Below, piece after piece: positions 35,211 to 44,182 of a stretch of 64,000 nucleotides of DNA. The stretch's first letter is position 1. Every line of letters begins with the position of its first letter. Source of the stretch: a virus. The stretch covers positions 78,349 through 142,348 of IMG/VR virus record IMGVR_UViG_3300009104_002192. The stretch is one strand, 5' to 3'. A model generated the notes under the pieces. That model did no database searches. It was given only the letters and a program-made list of their open reading frames with translations, and was not told the origin of the DNA. The position numbers were made by a program, and so were the translations under genes.

Positions 35211-38200
35211 TTAATACCCAGTCTTATACCAGCCTGACACATCCCCTGTCCAGCCTATTCCGTCATAGCTTTGAGAAGATACAAACGCATAGTCAATTCC
35301 TAAAGCATCATCGTAACGGCTCCATCCTCCTACCGACCCCCACTGAGCAGTTTTTAGGGCAGTAGTATAATCGTTAGTGGTCACTACCCCAAAGAACGCC
35401 TCTTCTAAATAAGAGTCATCAATTAGTCGACCTAGGTGCACGTCAAAATATCTTCTATTTTTAATTAACCCGCCGTAACCTTGACCAAAGCCCGCAGGGT
35501 GATGGTTCCATACCCCGGGTATGTTTTCTACAATGTCTCCGGGATCAAGCCAAGTCTGTACTGTCCCTGTCGAAAAGATATCTGTCCCTTCTCTAGCAAA
35601 CAGCATAGAGGTTTTAGAGGTCACTGAGCCTGCTGGCCAAGCAGTATACTTACCATTCCAAGCGTTCAAACCTAGAACTGTATACGATGCCAATCGGCCC
35701 GGTAAGTTGGGGGCGGGTAAATTATGTTCATCAAAATAGACTCTGAATCTTCTAAATCCATGTAGCGGTTTGGTGGCATCTATAGTGGGGTCGTCAGGAA
35801 GATAAACTTGTGCTCCTGTTTCATTATAGGAAGGGATGTTGTCGTCATCAATACCACCTGCGTAACCTAGCACTCCTGAAACATACGCTGACCCAACATA
35901 CGGCTCTCCTGAATAAATATCTCTATGCCAAAATTGGGGTACACCGACTCGTAAACCTGTAGCTGTATGCGTGGCGCTTACCTGAACTGATTGTCCTCCC
36001 CAGTCTCCGTATTTAGCTGAACCAGCATCGTACTGTCCTTGGGTAAACCTGCATGAATAACTGTCAGAATAGTTAGGGTAATATCTAATCGGATTTTGAT
36101 ATTCGGTTTCATCTTGCCTGCACCCATAATCAAAAAAGCCATTATATCCGTAAAAATTTTCCACGTCTTTTTTCGATAAGATCCTTACGTTTTGAACCCC
36201 GTTCCCTTCCCAGATTCCGTTTACGTTTATCCTTATCCAAGCATGATAAGGGCTCATGCCTTTAGAGCTCGTAAATTTAGTGGGGTAAATTGGGCAGCCA
36301 GTAAAGCCTTGGTAAGGCGTCCTTGCCCCGCCACTAAACCAAGGGGCACTTCTCACGTATTTTGATCCTAGAACTGGGGTTTCTCCATCTCTTAAGCCGT
36401 AAGCTAGGAAGTCTTCTTCGCTCAGTATATAATTAGAAGTCGACGGATTTCCGACTTGGACTGGGCTTCCCGTAGTATATAAGCCGGTGTTTGCGTGGGT
36501 CGCGCCTAAGGTATCATTGAATTGACTAATGTAAGGTCTAGCAAAACCAACCCAAAGGCCCTCGTTCCAACCTCCACCCCCTGCCGCTTTCCCAGAAACC
36601 GCATAATCAAAAGAGTCGAAAAGGCTCATCGCTACGTAATAAGCTTTATCGAAATTAAAATGATTAGGAGCGTCATAGGTGTTCGTAGCGCTACTGAAGC
36701 CTGCGCCCCAATCGGGTGAAACGATTATCGTATTATTCCTCCTTATAGTCCCGTCGCATGCACAATCAGAATATATAGTGGGCTCTGTAAATGGTATTGA
36801 AATTATCTTATTTTCTGCCCTTGCGTCTGCGTCATTCGTAATGCCTAGCCTGCTGTATCTGGATACTCCTAGTAAGGTGTCAGACCTATCGTTTGCTGGT
36901 ATTCCGGTTAGTCCGCCTAAGGGGGAACTAGGGGCAGACGTGAAGTCTTCGTAAGCGCTAAACGGTGTCGCACTAAGATAAACGTAACCCCCTGCTATAT
37001 CATCTAAGTCGTAACCCATTTGCCTAAAGTTTATATATATTTTCCCGTCGGAAGTAATCATTTGTTCTGTGCATAAGTCTTCATCTCCTTGGCATAAACC
37101 CGGCCTAGCTCCTTGGTTTATAGAATCTCTAGGAGTCATCCAAAAACCAGAGGGTCTTACGTTATTAACTTCCGCTATATCATAACCTGACTGAGGCGGA
37201 TTAAATGCGTCTGTTGAGAACCCTCCATTTATTCTGTCTCTAGCAACCACAGCAATATCGTAATGGCGAAACGGTCCGTTAGGTAACGCATAGTTTTGTT
37301 CAAAAGGAAACTGGAACAAGTTCCGACTACCAGTGTAAGGGCCCCCTATAATATTACCTGTCAAAGCGTTACTACCCGGTAGGGGTTCCCTTATTGTCAC
37401 AACGTACTCTAGCTCGATAGGCGGAGTTTGACCTAAAAAGCTAGCGTCCCAAGTAAAGGCTTGATCTTTACTCTTAGGTTTTATCACAGCTCCTTTGCTT
37501 ATCGTATTGTTGTTAAAGTCGTCTGTCGTCAACCTTAACGAATGAACCGACACATCTCTTATCGGATTGTGCCCTGCTACGCTTATAGCTGGGGATTGAG
37601 CATTCCCGTCAGAAGGAGCTCCCGCTCCGTTAAAAGCGTAAGCTAGAAAATAATGGCTAACGTTAGCCGCAGGTATATGAAAATTAGTAATTTTTGTATT
37701 TGAGGTTGCCGCATTGAGTGTCGCTATTTTGGTTTGAGGTCTAGGTATAGGAGGCACTGTATTTACTATGAAGTCTCCGGTCTCTGGATCGGTAGATGTA
37801 GTATCCCAAGCCGCTCCCGTTTTTAAATAAATATTATAGTGAGAAGTTGAGCCTAGCTGAATAACTCCCCCCGCTCCAGTAGGCACATCAACCGCATAAT
37901 CTATTTTTTTACTGTTTACGGTTAGGTCCCCCAAGGCTCCGGTGATTTTTAAAGGGGCCGGAGGGGCTGATGCAGAACCTACGACATTAGGGTCTCTTGG
38001 AGTAAACACAATTCCAGACTCAATAGCCGCAAATTTACCAGTGTAGTGTTTGCTGGCTGTAATTTCGTGCTGTAATCCGTCGGTTTCTTTAACATCTAGC
38101 ACGTTATAGTACTCTGGCTCATATCGTCTATCATCAATACTCCATGAAACCCCCGTAGCTCTATCGTACCCAGCGGGTATCGTTCCAGTAGGGAAACCTA

Positions 38201-40322
38201 TCACTGAACCAGATATGGGCCCGTTAACTCCTGTCCCTATAATTGTAGAAGAAAAAGTCCAATCGCTCAGAGCAGTGCTGAAAGGAGTTTTAGTTAACTG
38301 GCTTCTCCTCATTTGATCAGCATCAGAAGCTTTAAAGGTCCCATCATTTATTAAGCTATCGTCATACCAATAAGTCGGAGTTGTTAAAGATAGATCATAA
38401 GTGTGATTACTCTCTATGTTCGCATACCTGTCAAGAATTACTCCTGTAGCACTTACATCTATGATTCTACCACCTTGTAAATTTATCCCCCTGTTCTTGT
38501 CTGAAATTTGAATTACGTCTCCGGGTCGCACTAATAGAGAATCTAGGCCTGCAGAGAAGTTAACGGTTTCTTGTTCGTAGTTATTCGTATGTAATATCCA
38601 CCTGCCCAAGCGAATAGCTTGAGTCTTACTCGTGCAACCAAAAGCCGTAACCTCTGTCTCTCTGATTCCGTATTTTCTTATCGCGTCTATGTCCTCAACA
38701 TATTCTAAAGCGGGTTTAAAGAAATTTGTTTTATCTATATACCGAACTACCGCGACAGAAAATCTGGTTTTTTTTGCGCTAGAAGCGTAACTAAAATTCC
38801 CATCGGACACGTTCGAGTTCGTGAATTGAATTATAGGCTCTTTTTCTTTATCTTGGATAGGCTGTACTCCACCCATTCCGTAATATACGATACCTCTAAA
38901 TATACTTGCGAAATCTTGTAAAACTTTAAAAGCTTCTTCTCTAGAATTTATCAATACATTACAGGAGAATCTAGGCTCAACACCATCTTCTCCGTTATCA
39001 ACCATTACGTCACAATATTGTGCTATTTTGTAAAGAGTCCACTTATCTATATTTATAGATTCTATATATTTCCCTAAACCATATCTTTTATTTGTTACTA
39101 AGTCATAAAAAACCCAAGCGGGGTTGTCTGTCCAGTATTTTCCTAGCTCTCTAGCGGCCCCAACGTAGGTGTCATTTAGTTTACCAAATGGTCCAGTTAT
39201 TTCTGTAGAAAAGGTCCCATTCCAATCATCTGGATTATAGTAACTTCTGGTAATCGGGTCGTAATTGCTTGGAATTTTAACCTTTAACAATCTCATATCA
39301 AAAGCTCTGTTGGGTATTTGGCTAAAAAATTCAGCATTAAATCTTGATGCTAATATTGCAGAGTTGGGATAAGATAAATTAGTTTGGAAAACTTCCGTTA
39401 TGGAGTCTATGTAGCTTTCGTTTTGTACGAAAACATTTATAGAATCTAGGGTGAGTCTAGTTGCTTTAAACTCCCAACCTACTAGAAGATCTTTATTGAC
39501 TTCTGCGTCTTCATAATTGGGAGTGGTTGATATTGTTAAAAGATAAGGGCTCGAAATTAAACCTTCAACGTCTGTTTTACCGTGAGCATTTTGCAGCCAA
39601 GCTCCTGCTGTTCCGTCTTTGTAGATCGCTCTATATTCAACATGGAACTCTATCCGAGTTCCAACTTGTTTATTTTGCTCGTCTTCAGTAAACTCTGAGC
39701 CTACTTTAGTATAAGAAAGCGCAGGAATTTTAATATTTATCTCAAGAGAGCTTATGTTTTTATTGTAAAGTCTAAAGTTTTTCGAATAACTTTTTCCGTC
39801 CACCTCTGGTCCGTAAAGTCTCTCGTTGATGACTTTAGTTTTAGTTGTCTTAGTTGCTTCTTCGGAATTTAAAAAGGTATCACTTTTTTTAATTCCTTGG
39901 GGCTCTCCGTCTGAGATAGCCCATCTAAAGTCTTGAAAATTCCAATAGTTCTTATTGTCTTGTCCAGCGGAGACTACGGAGACTTCGTTCAAATATATAG
40001 ATCTTAGGTGATTCTCTGGGAAGCCTCCGAAATCTATGAATTGTCCAGAAGCATAACCAGTTTCCCCTATATTACCAGAAAGTTCATATTCTCCGGAGAC
40101 TAAACCCTCCACTTGTCCTTCGCAAAGTAAGTCTAAAGTGTTAACAATGGTCCTAGAGGTAGTAAGTACTGAGCCAGAAACGATACCAAAGCCACTGCCC
40201 GTGGTTTGGTCTGTGAATGGAATTCCCGATAAGGAAGCAAAAGCATACCCCGCTCCCCCTAAGTCGCCCAAGGCCGCTACCTCGCCGCCTGTAACTGTTT
40301 GATAATTACTTAAAACTGCCAT
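35211..40322 (-). CDS. J: Central tail tip / host specificity protein (lambda J-like)
   Basis: 1,703 residues, longer than lambda J (about 1,130). Residues 63-77 (LDLLCEGQVEGLVSG) match the conserved J-family start (DLL-x-EG-x-(I/V)-EGLV). The next several hundred residues carry hub-like features (NPAWVFYDLVTNKRYGLGKY; GIRETEVTAFGCTSKTQAIR; RPGDVIQISDKNRGINLQGG). From about 750 on, fibronectin-III-like and other beta domains lead to a Trp/Tyr/Gly-rich C-terminus, the usual receptor-binding end. J forms the trimeric tip hub and contacts the host receptor. It directly follows the I-like gene (3-bp gap) as in lambda. The call is firm for the N-terminal half; the receptor is unknown. Confidence 0.85.
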   Translation of the reverse strand: MAVLSNYQTVTGGEVAALGDLGGAGYAFASLSGIPFTDQTTGSGFGIVSGSVLTTSRTIVNTLDLLCEGQVEGLVSGEYELSGNIGETGYASGQFIDFGGFPENHLRSIYLNEVSVVSAGQDNKNYWNFQDFRWAISDGEPQGIKKSDTFLNSEEATKTTKTKVINERLYGPEVDGKSYSKNFRLYNKNISSLEINIKIPALSYTKVGSEFTEDEQNKQVGTRIEFHVEYRAIYKDGTAGAWLQNAHGKTDVEGLISSPYLLTISTTPNYEDAEVNKDLLVGWEFKATRLTLDSINVFVQNESYIDSITEVFQTNLSYPNSAILASRFNAEFFSQIPNRAFDMRLLKVKIPSNYDPITRSYYNPDDWNGTFSTEITGPFGKLNDTYVGAARELGKYWTDNPAWVFYDLVTNKRYGLGKYIESINIDKWTLYKIAQYCDVMVDNGEDGVEPRFSCNVLINSREEAFKVLQDFASIFRGIVYYGMGGVQPIQDKEKEPIIQFTNSNVSDGNFSYASSAKKTRFSVAVVRYIDKTNFFKPALEYVEDIDAIRKYGIRETEVTAFGCTSKTQAIRLGRWILHTNNYEQETVNFSAGLDSLLVRPGDVIQISDKNRGINLQGGRIIDVSATGVILDRYANIESNHTYDLSLTTPTYWYDDSLINDGTFKASDADQMRRSQLTKTPFSTALSDWTFSSTIIGTGVNGPISGSVIGFPTGTIPAGYDRATGVSWSIDDRRYEPEYYNVLDVKETDGLQHEITASKHYTGKFAAIESGIVFTPRDPNVVGSASAPPAPLKITGALGDLTVNSKKIDYAVDVPTGAGGVIQLGSTSHYNIYLKTGAAWDTTSTDPETGDFIVNTVPPIPRPQTKIATLNAATSNTKITNFHIPAANVSHYFLAYAFNGAGAPSDGNAQSPAISVAGHNPIRDVSVHSLRLTTDDFNNNTISKGAVIKPKSKDQAFTWDASFLGQTPPIELEYVVTIREPLPGSNALTGNIIGGPYTGSRNLFQFPFEQNYALPNGPFRHYDIAVVARDRINGGFSTDAFNPPQSGYDIAEVNNVRPSGFWMTPRDSINQGARPGLCQGDEDLCTEQMITSDGKIYINFRQMGYDLDDIAGGYVYLSATPFSAYEDFTSAPSSPLGGLTGIPANDRSDTLLGVSRYSRLGITNDADARAENKIISIPFTEPTIYSDCACDGTIRRNNTIIVSPDWGAGFSSATNTYDAPNHFNFDKAYYVAMSLFDSFDYAVSGKAAGGGGWNEGLWVGFARPYISQFNDTLGATHANTGLYTTGSPVQVGNPSTSNYILSEEDFLAYGLRDGETPVLGSKYVRSAPWFSGGARTPYQGFTGCPIYPTKFTSSKGMSPYHAWIRINVNGIWEGNGVQNVRILSKKDVENFYGYNGFFDYGCRQDETEYQNPIRYYPNYSDSYSCRFTQGQYDAGSAKYGDWGGQSVQVSATHTATGLRVGVPQFWHRDIYSGEPYVGSAYVSGVLGYAGGIDDDNIPSYNETGAQVYLPDDPTIDATKPLHGFRRFRVYFDEHNLPAPNLPGRLASYTVLGLNAWNGKYTAWPAGSVTSKTSMLFAREGTDIFSTGTVQTWLDPGDIVENIPGVWNHHPAGFGQGYGGLIKNRRYFDVHLGRLIDDSYLEEAFFGVVTTNDYTTALKTAQWGSVGGWSRYDDALGIDYAFVSSQSYDGIGWTGDVSGWYKTGY

Positions 40323-40325
40323 ATT

Positions 40326-40997
40326 CTATATCACCCTACCCGCTTCATCAATACGTTTTCTTTCTACTTCATAGTGAGACATTATAACTTGACTACCAAC
40401 AGTTAGTCGACCATACCCTATTGGAACTGGTCCGCCCTCATTGATAATATTAACTGGCCCGTTAAATAAATAGGAATTAGCTAAAGCTTGTGGGTCTGAG
40501 CTAGGGTTAGTTATTTGCCTATCCTCTGGGGGATCAGGAGGCTCTGACAGGGCGTTTGCCAACCCCGCAAAGAACAAGTTCGCTCCGATTATTTTCATCG
40601 TATTGTTTCCTCCGCTCAGCCCAATTAAGGCTGCGCCCCCTAGCATCCCACCCAATCCTCCGCCAAAGTCTAAAGCACCAGCAACGCTATCGAACAAACC
40701 CATGGCTCCTTCTACGACAGGTGCAACATCGATAGTCTTTAGGTTTTTGTACTTTATATTTAATGGGCTAGTCTCCTCGTTCCCGTTGTCCGTAAGGGTA
40801 TTGTTGTTAACCCTTATCGAGAACTTGACCCCTTTTCTCGCTAGAGAATTTATGATAACTCTAAATTTAGAATTAGTCATGGTGTTTATAGCGTGAAGAG
40901 CTTCTTGAACGCTAGACACCGAGAGCTCCCAAGTTTTTCTACCGAGTTTCTTGCCTACAACACCATGAATGTTGATTTTTACTAAATTTTTATTCAT
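40326..40997 (-). CDS. I: Tail assembly protein I-like
   Basis: 223 residues. A ubiquitin-like N-terminal region (KINIHGVVGKKLGRKTWELS) is followed by a Gly/Ala-rich hydrophobic stretch and a C-terminal segment SYLFNGPVNIINEGGPVPIG plus YGRLTVGSQVIMSHY, which is the hallmark of lambda gpI. In lambda, I acts in tail-tip assembly and is not known to remain in the finished virion. It overlaps the JAB gene by 8 bp and precedes J, as expected for K-I-J order. Confidence 0.85.
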   Translation of the reverse strand: MNKNLVKINIHGVVGKKLGRKTWELSVSSVQEALHAINTMTNSKFRVIINSLARKGVKFSIRVNNNTLTDNGNEETSPLNIKYKNLKTIDVAPVVEGAMGLFDSVAGALDFGGGLGGMLGGAALIGLSGGNNTMKIIGANLFFAGLANALSEPPDPPEDRQITNPSSDPQALANSYLFNGPVNIINEGGPVPIGYGRLTVGSQVIMSHYEVERKRIDEAGRVI

Positions 40998-41337
40998 CGT
41001 TTTCTGGCTCTAAGATTTCAAATTTCTCTGTAACGGTATTATATAAAATACTAACGATTTCTAAATCATCGCAAACCCCCTTATCTATGTCAGAGAAGGA
41101 TTGGCCTTCGATAGTGTGCGAATGATATACCGCTAAGATGTCTCCTTCCACTAAGGCGTCTAAATATTCGTCTACAGATATTTTAAAAAAGTTTTTTTTG
41201 TCTTTCGCTATATTTTTACACTCGATCGTCCTTAGGGCTCCCTCTTCCGACTCTATTAAAAAGCCGCAGCATTCCTCCGGAAGGTTTTCGTCTGCGTGTC
41301 TTTTAATTCTGCTTTTTATTTTACTACTTAATTGCAT
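40990..41337 (-). CDS. K: JAB/MPN-domain tail protein (lambda K N-terminal half)
   Basis: 115 residues forming only a JAB/MPN metallopeptidase domain. The metal site is complete: a Glu at 21/22 (PEECCGF), H72-x-H74, seven residues, S82, two residues, D85. Lambda K couples such a domain to an NlpC/P60 peptidoglycan hydrolase; that second half is absent here and not encoded next to it. The role is in tail-tip assembly or cell-wall passage. It starts 1 bp after the L-like gene ends and overlaps the I-like gene. Confidence 0.85.
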   Translation of the reverse strand: MQLSSKIKSRIKRHADENLPEECCGFLIESEEGALRTIECKNIAKDKKNFFKISVDEYLDALVEGDILAVYHSHTIEGQSFSDIDKGVCDDLEIVSILYNTVTEKFEILEPENDE

Positions 41338-41338
41338 T

Positions 41339-42487
41339 TTAGTTGATGCTCGTTCTTGTATTAGTGCCCGGAAACCCTCCGAAAGGTAAGAATTCGTTGG
41401 TGGGGTTACTGTCTGTGCAACCCGCTCCAGAGCAAGTGTGAGCTTTTCCGTTTAACCCCCATCTTAACTTACAGCCTTCTAAGGTCTTAGAGCATTGGTC
41501 AGGTTCCCAATAAATTCCATGAGGGGGGCATACTCCTGAAAAGTAACCGGTCTTCGCTACAAAATAATATTTAACATCATTCCTTTCTAGGAAAACTACA
41601 TCCCCTGTTGTGTATCTAGCTCCCGTTATATAATCTCCAGAAAATTGATTTTGTCCTGTAATTCGACCAAGCCCTTCTCCCGAGTAGAGAGGGAGGCCGT
41701 TAGATCCGGTTACTGTTCCTGATATCATTTCATTATTAGCGTTTGCTACAGGCGCAGCAAAGTCAGGTAAATGACCTGTCGCTCCGAAAATTTCTTTTTG
41801 ATCGTCCCCACTTGTTGGGCCTTGGAATAACTCTTTAAATTCATAGCAACAGCCCTCCCCTCTGTATTGAAATGGGCACTTAGTTGCATATATGACTCTA
41901 GCTGGTAGTCGTAGGTTGTCTAAATCTATCACCGAAGAAAGCTCAAATTGTACGTTATATTTATCTTCATTAGCCTTCCTCTCTATAAAATAAACGTCTC
42001 GAGGGAACTCGGCATCAGAGTCCGCTTCAGTGCCTACTCCCTCTATTGTATCTCCGCCTTGGTCTAAATCTAAGAATTTCGCAAAAGTCCTTACTCTAGT
42101 TACCTTAGCTCCCACTAAATTTTCATAACTTATAAAAACGCTTTTCAAAAGAGAGAACGCGGAGTTCTCTTCCATCCCTTTTACGGCAGTTATGGTTAAC
42201 GTGGGAGTAGGTAGCGTTCCTGTAGAATTCATTTCAAAACCGTTTGTAGTTATAGGGAACGAATAGTAATCATTTCCTTGAAATTTTATTGTCATCCCTT
42301 TTAGGTTGTTCATGTTATGAAACCTAAATGGAAAAGTTGGAGGGTTCACGCCAGAAACCCTTAAGCTCAATAGCTCGCCTATCTCGGTTGCGTCAATTTC
42401 ATAAAGAGTTATTAAGGCTGAGGGGTCCAGCTTCACAACTTCTGTTGCAATACTTTTTAACGAAGTCTCTGCCCCTGTTTTATTCAT
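41339..42487 (-). CDS. L: Minor tail protein L-like (Cys-rich, Fe-S)
   Basis: 382 residues. An N-terminal beta domain (TLYEIDATEIGELLSLRVSG) is followed by a Cys-rich C-terminal half: CPFQYRGEGCCYEF near 208-222, then CPPHGIYWEPDQCSKTLEGC, then CSGAGC, ending FGGFPG. Lambda L binds a 4Fe-4S cluster through C-terminal cysteines, and the FGGFP end is typical of the family. Here the Cys-rich part is larger and contains an insert (YTTGDVVFLERNDVKYYFVA). It lies between M and K, in lambda order, and forms the distal tail ring. Confidence 0.85.
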   Translation of the reverse strand: MNKTGAETSLKSIATEVVKLDPSALITLYEIDATEIGELLSLRVSGVNPPTFPFRFHNMNNLKGMTIKFQGNDYYSFPITTNGFEMNSTGTLPTPTLTITAVKGMEENSAFSLLKSVFISYENLVGAKVTRVRTFAKFLDLDQGGDTIEGVGTEADSDAEFPRDVYFIERKANEDKYNVQFELSSVIDLDNLRLPARVIYATKCPFQYRGEGCCYEFKELFQGPTSGDDQKEIFGATGHLPDFAAPVANANNEMISGTVTGSNGLPLYSGEGLGRITGQNQFSGDYITGARYTTGDVVFLERNDVKYYFVAKTGYFSGVCPPHGIYWEPDQCSKTLEGCKLRWGLNGKAHTCSGAGCTDSNPTNEFLPFGGFPGTNTRTSIN

Positions 42488-42493
42488 AATGTT

Positions 42494-43039
42494 TTAAGGT
42501 ACCTCGTTAAAGTTCGCGGAGACACTCATTACTCCTTGAGCTACGATTGAGCTAGAGAATTCTCTACATATGAATTTTTTTCTAGTATTGTAAGGAGAAG
42601 GAGGGGTGAAGAAAAAGAAATCTTTACCGAATCTAGACTCTAAAAAATGGATGATTGCTGTTGCCTCTTTCATTTTTCTCCCGTCAAAGCTTAAGCTTAT
42701 ATTTACTAACGTATTATTTATTCCGTCTTTCATTCTTTGCTCATACCCGTCCCCAAAAGATATGGCTTTTACTTTCGGAGCATGTTGTACTGAAAAATTA
42801 TAAGACGGTGTCCAGATAAAATGAGGAGATGTAACGTTCCCTGCGCTAGCGTGTTCTGAGGTCGGGGCTGTTATCATACCGCCCCAATAAGCCGCAGCGC
42901 CCCCCGTTGTCGCTGGGGTTTGTTGACAATTGCTACAATCTTGAAGAGCGTACCAATAAAGTCCACCACTCTTTACTATATCATCTTTTTTATAGCTGGA
43001 GCTAGCCGAGTAGTCATCTATGTCGTAAATGGAAGCCAT
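42494..43039 (-). CDS. M: Minor tail protein M-like with N-terminal binding motif
   Basis: 181 residues. The C-terminal two-thirds match lambda M: HAPKVKAISFGDGYEQR, LSFDGRKMKEATAIIHFL, GKDFFFFTPP. The first 50 or so residues are extra: Y-x5-Y-x2-DDIV...YWYA...YWGG, similar to a chitin/carbohydrate-binding motif and to residues about 57-105 of the collagen-like fibre. It is the first gene of the minus-strand tail-tip operon; AAAGGA precedes the ATG. M and L cap the tube at the tip. Confidence 0.82.
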   Translation of the reverse strand: MASIYDIDDYSASSSYKKDDIVKSGGLYWYALQDCSNCQQTPATTGGAAAYWGGMITAPTSEHASAGNVTSPHFIWTPSYNFSVQHAPKVKAISFGDGYEQRMKDGINNTLVNISLSFDGRKMKEATAIIHFLESRFGKDFFFFTPPSPYNTRKKFICREFSSSIVAQGVMSVSANFNEVP

Positions 43040-43064
43040 TTTCCTTTAACCTTGTACCTGTCTA

Positions 43065-43074
43065 TTATTTACAC
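43065..43074 (-). promoter_or_regulatory. GTGTAAATAA element heading minus tail operon
   Basis: GTGTAAATAA on the minus strand lies 25 bp before the M-like start. A plus-strand copy begins 16 bp away at 43091, so the 117-bp divergent gap carries a back-to-back pair, one facing each transcription unit. This is the clearest case for a promoter role. Confidence 0.4.
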
Positions 43075-43090
43075 TCAGCGGTTATAAACC

Positions 43091-43100
43091 GTGTAATAAT
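43091..43100 (+). promoter_or_regulatory. GTGTAATAAT element heading IPT-protein gene
   Basis: GTGTAATAAT on the plus strand begins 66 bp before the start codon of the IPT-domain gene, followed by a T/A-rich tract and GAGGAAAAAGG. It is the mirror partner of the element at 43065-43074. Confidence 0.4.
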
Positions 43101-43156
43101 TATAGGGATTATACTCTTTTTTTTAAAAAAATAAAAAAAAGACAAGAGGAAAAAGG

Positions 43157-44182
43157 ATGCCGTTTTATACCGCAAATAATACTAATTTAAGAATAAACGG
43201 AACTGGATACTACGTTTCAAACGCTTCTATCGATAGCAATGCATCGTTGAGTCCTGTATATAAAATTGGATCGATAGCTTCAGAAGAGTATGTTTCCGAG
43301 GGGCCGGTCCAAGGGGGGCTAAATATGAGCTATTATTTAACTGGCGCAGACCCTATAAAGCAATTAATCAACGAAGACTCTCCCGTATCAGGTAATTTCT
43401 GCGGTCTGTATTTTAACTCTGGATACCTAAACTCTTACTCTTTAAATTTTGAGCCAAATCAACCTCTTCGAGTGTCTGCAGATTTTCTTTTTTTTGGTAA
43501 AATGTCAGGAAGTTTTTCTCCCGAGGGGGCATCTTTGCCAGACGTAGCGATATTAAATTCTTCAGATTTCGAATTTAACGAAACCGGGGTAGTCAACGAC
43601 AATCAAATACTCAGTTTAAGCTATCAATATAATAACACCCTGCAATCATATTATTCTATACAAGAGGTTGGAGAAGGTCTCGCTCCTATAAATGTAAAAA
43701 GCACCGCGAAAAGCGTTTCCTTAGAAGTTGGAACTAATGATTATGATATCAATGTTCCTTCCACGGGTTTGTTGTGTCAGGGGAGGATTGTGTTAAAAGA
43801 TAGCTCCAATGTAGAAAAAGAAAGTTATAACATCAGCGGTGTAATGCGTAGTGAGGGTATGTCTGTCGATCCCTCTACGACCTTAGGAAAAAGCTTAAGC
43901 GTTATGCAAGCTAATTTAGCTATCCCACCAAGTATAGACGGAGTGTCCCCAATAAGTGGACCAACGGGGACGAGCGTGACTCTAAGTGGTTCTAATTTCC
44001 AAGACGTGGAGGCCGTCTTCTTCCAAGGACAAGAGCTATCTCACTCCTCCCCCGTGGGGACAACCGGTATAGCAGTTACCATCCCAAAAAATATGCCGGG
44101 AGGATCAGTTTTAGCTGCGCCTTTTGAAATAAAGACAAGAGGAGGTTCTTCAATATCGACAGGAGTATTTACCGTTTCTTAG
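43157..44182 (+). CDS. Tail-tube-like protein with C-terminal IPT/TIG domain
   Basis: 341 residues. The body is beta-rich with tube-like features (SEEYVSEGPVQGGLNMSYYL, LNSYSLNFEPNQPLRVSADF). Residues about 257-341 form an IPT/TIG immunoglobulin-like domain (GVSPISGPTGTSVTLSGSNF). Ig-like domains decorate many phage tail proteins and can bind surface sugars. It is probably a distal tube or minor tail protein. It stands alone on the plus strand between two minus-strand blocks and overlaps the next gene tail-to-tail by 14 bp. Start supported by GAGGAAAAAGG. Confidence 0.6.
   Translation: MPFYTANNTNLRINGTGYYVSNASIDSNASLSPVYKIGSIASEEYVSEGPVQGGLNMSYYLTGADPIKQLINEDSPVSGNFCGLYFNSGYLNSYSLNFEPNQPLRVSADFLFFGKMSGSFSPEGASLPDVAILNSSDFEFNETGVVNDNQILSLSYQYNNTLQSYYSIQEVGEGLAPINVKSTAKSVSLEVGTNDYDINVPSTGLLCQGRIVLKDSSNVEKESYNISGVMRSEGMSVDPSTTLGKSLSVMQANLAIPPSIDGVSPISGPTGTSVTLSGSNFQDVEAVFFQGQELSHSSPVGTTGIAVTIPKNMPGGSVLAAPFEIKTRGGSSISTGVFTVS

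Noticed and set aside
34787-40896. Plus-strand open frames of 65-97 residues opposite the J-, I- and accessory genes
   Set aside because: No ribosome sites, atypical composition and complete overlap with well-supported minus-strand tail genes.
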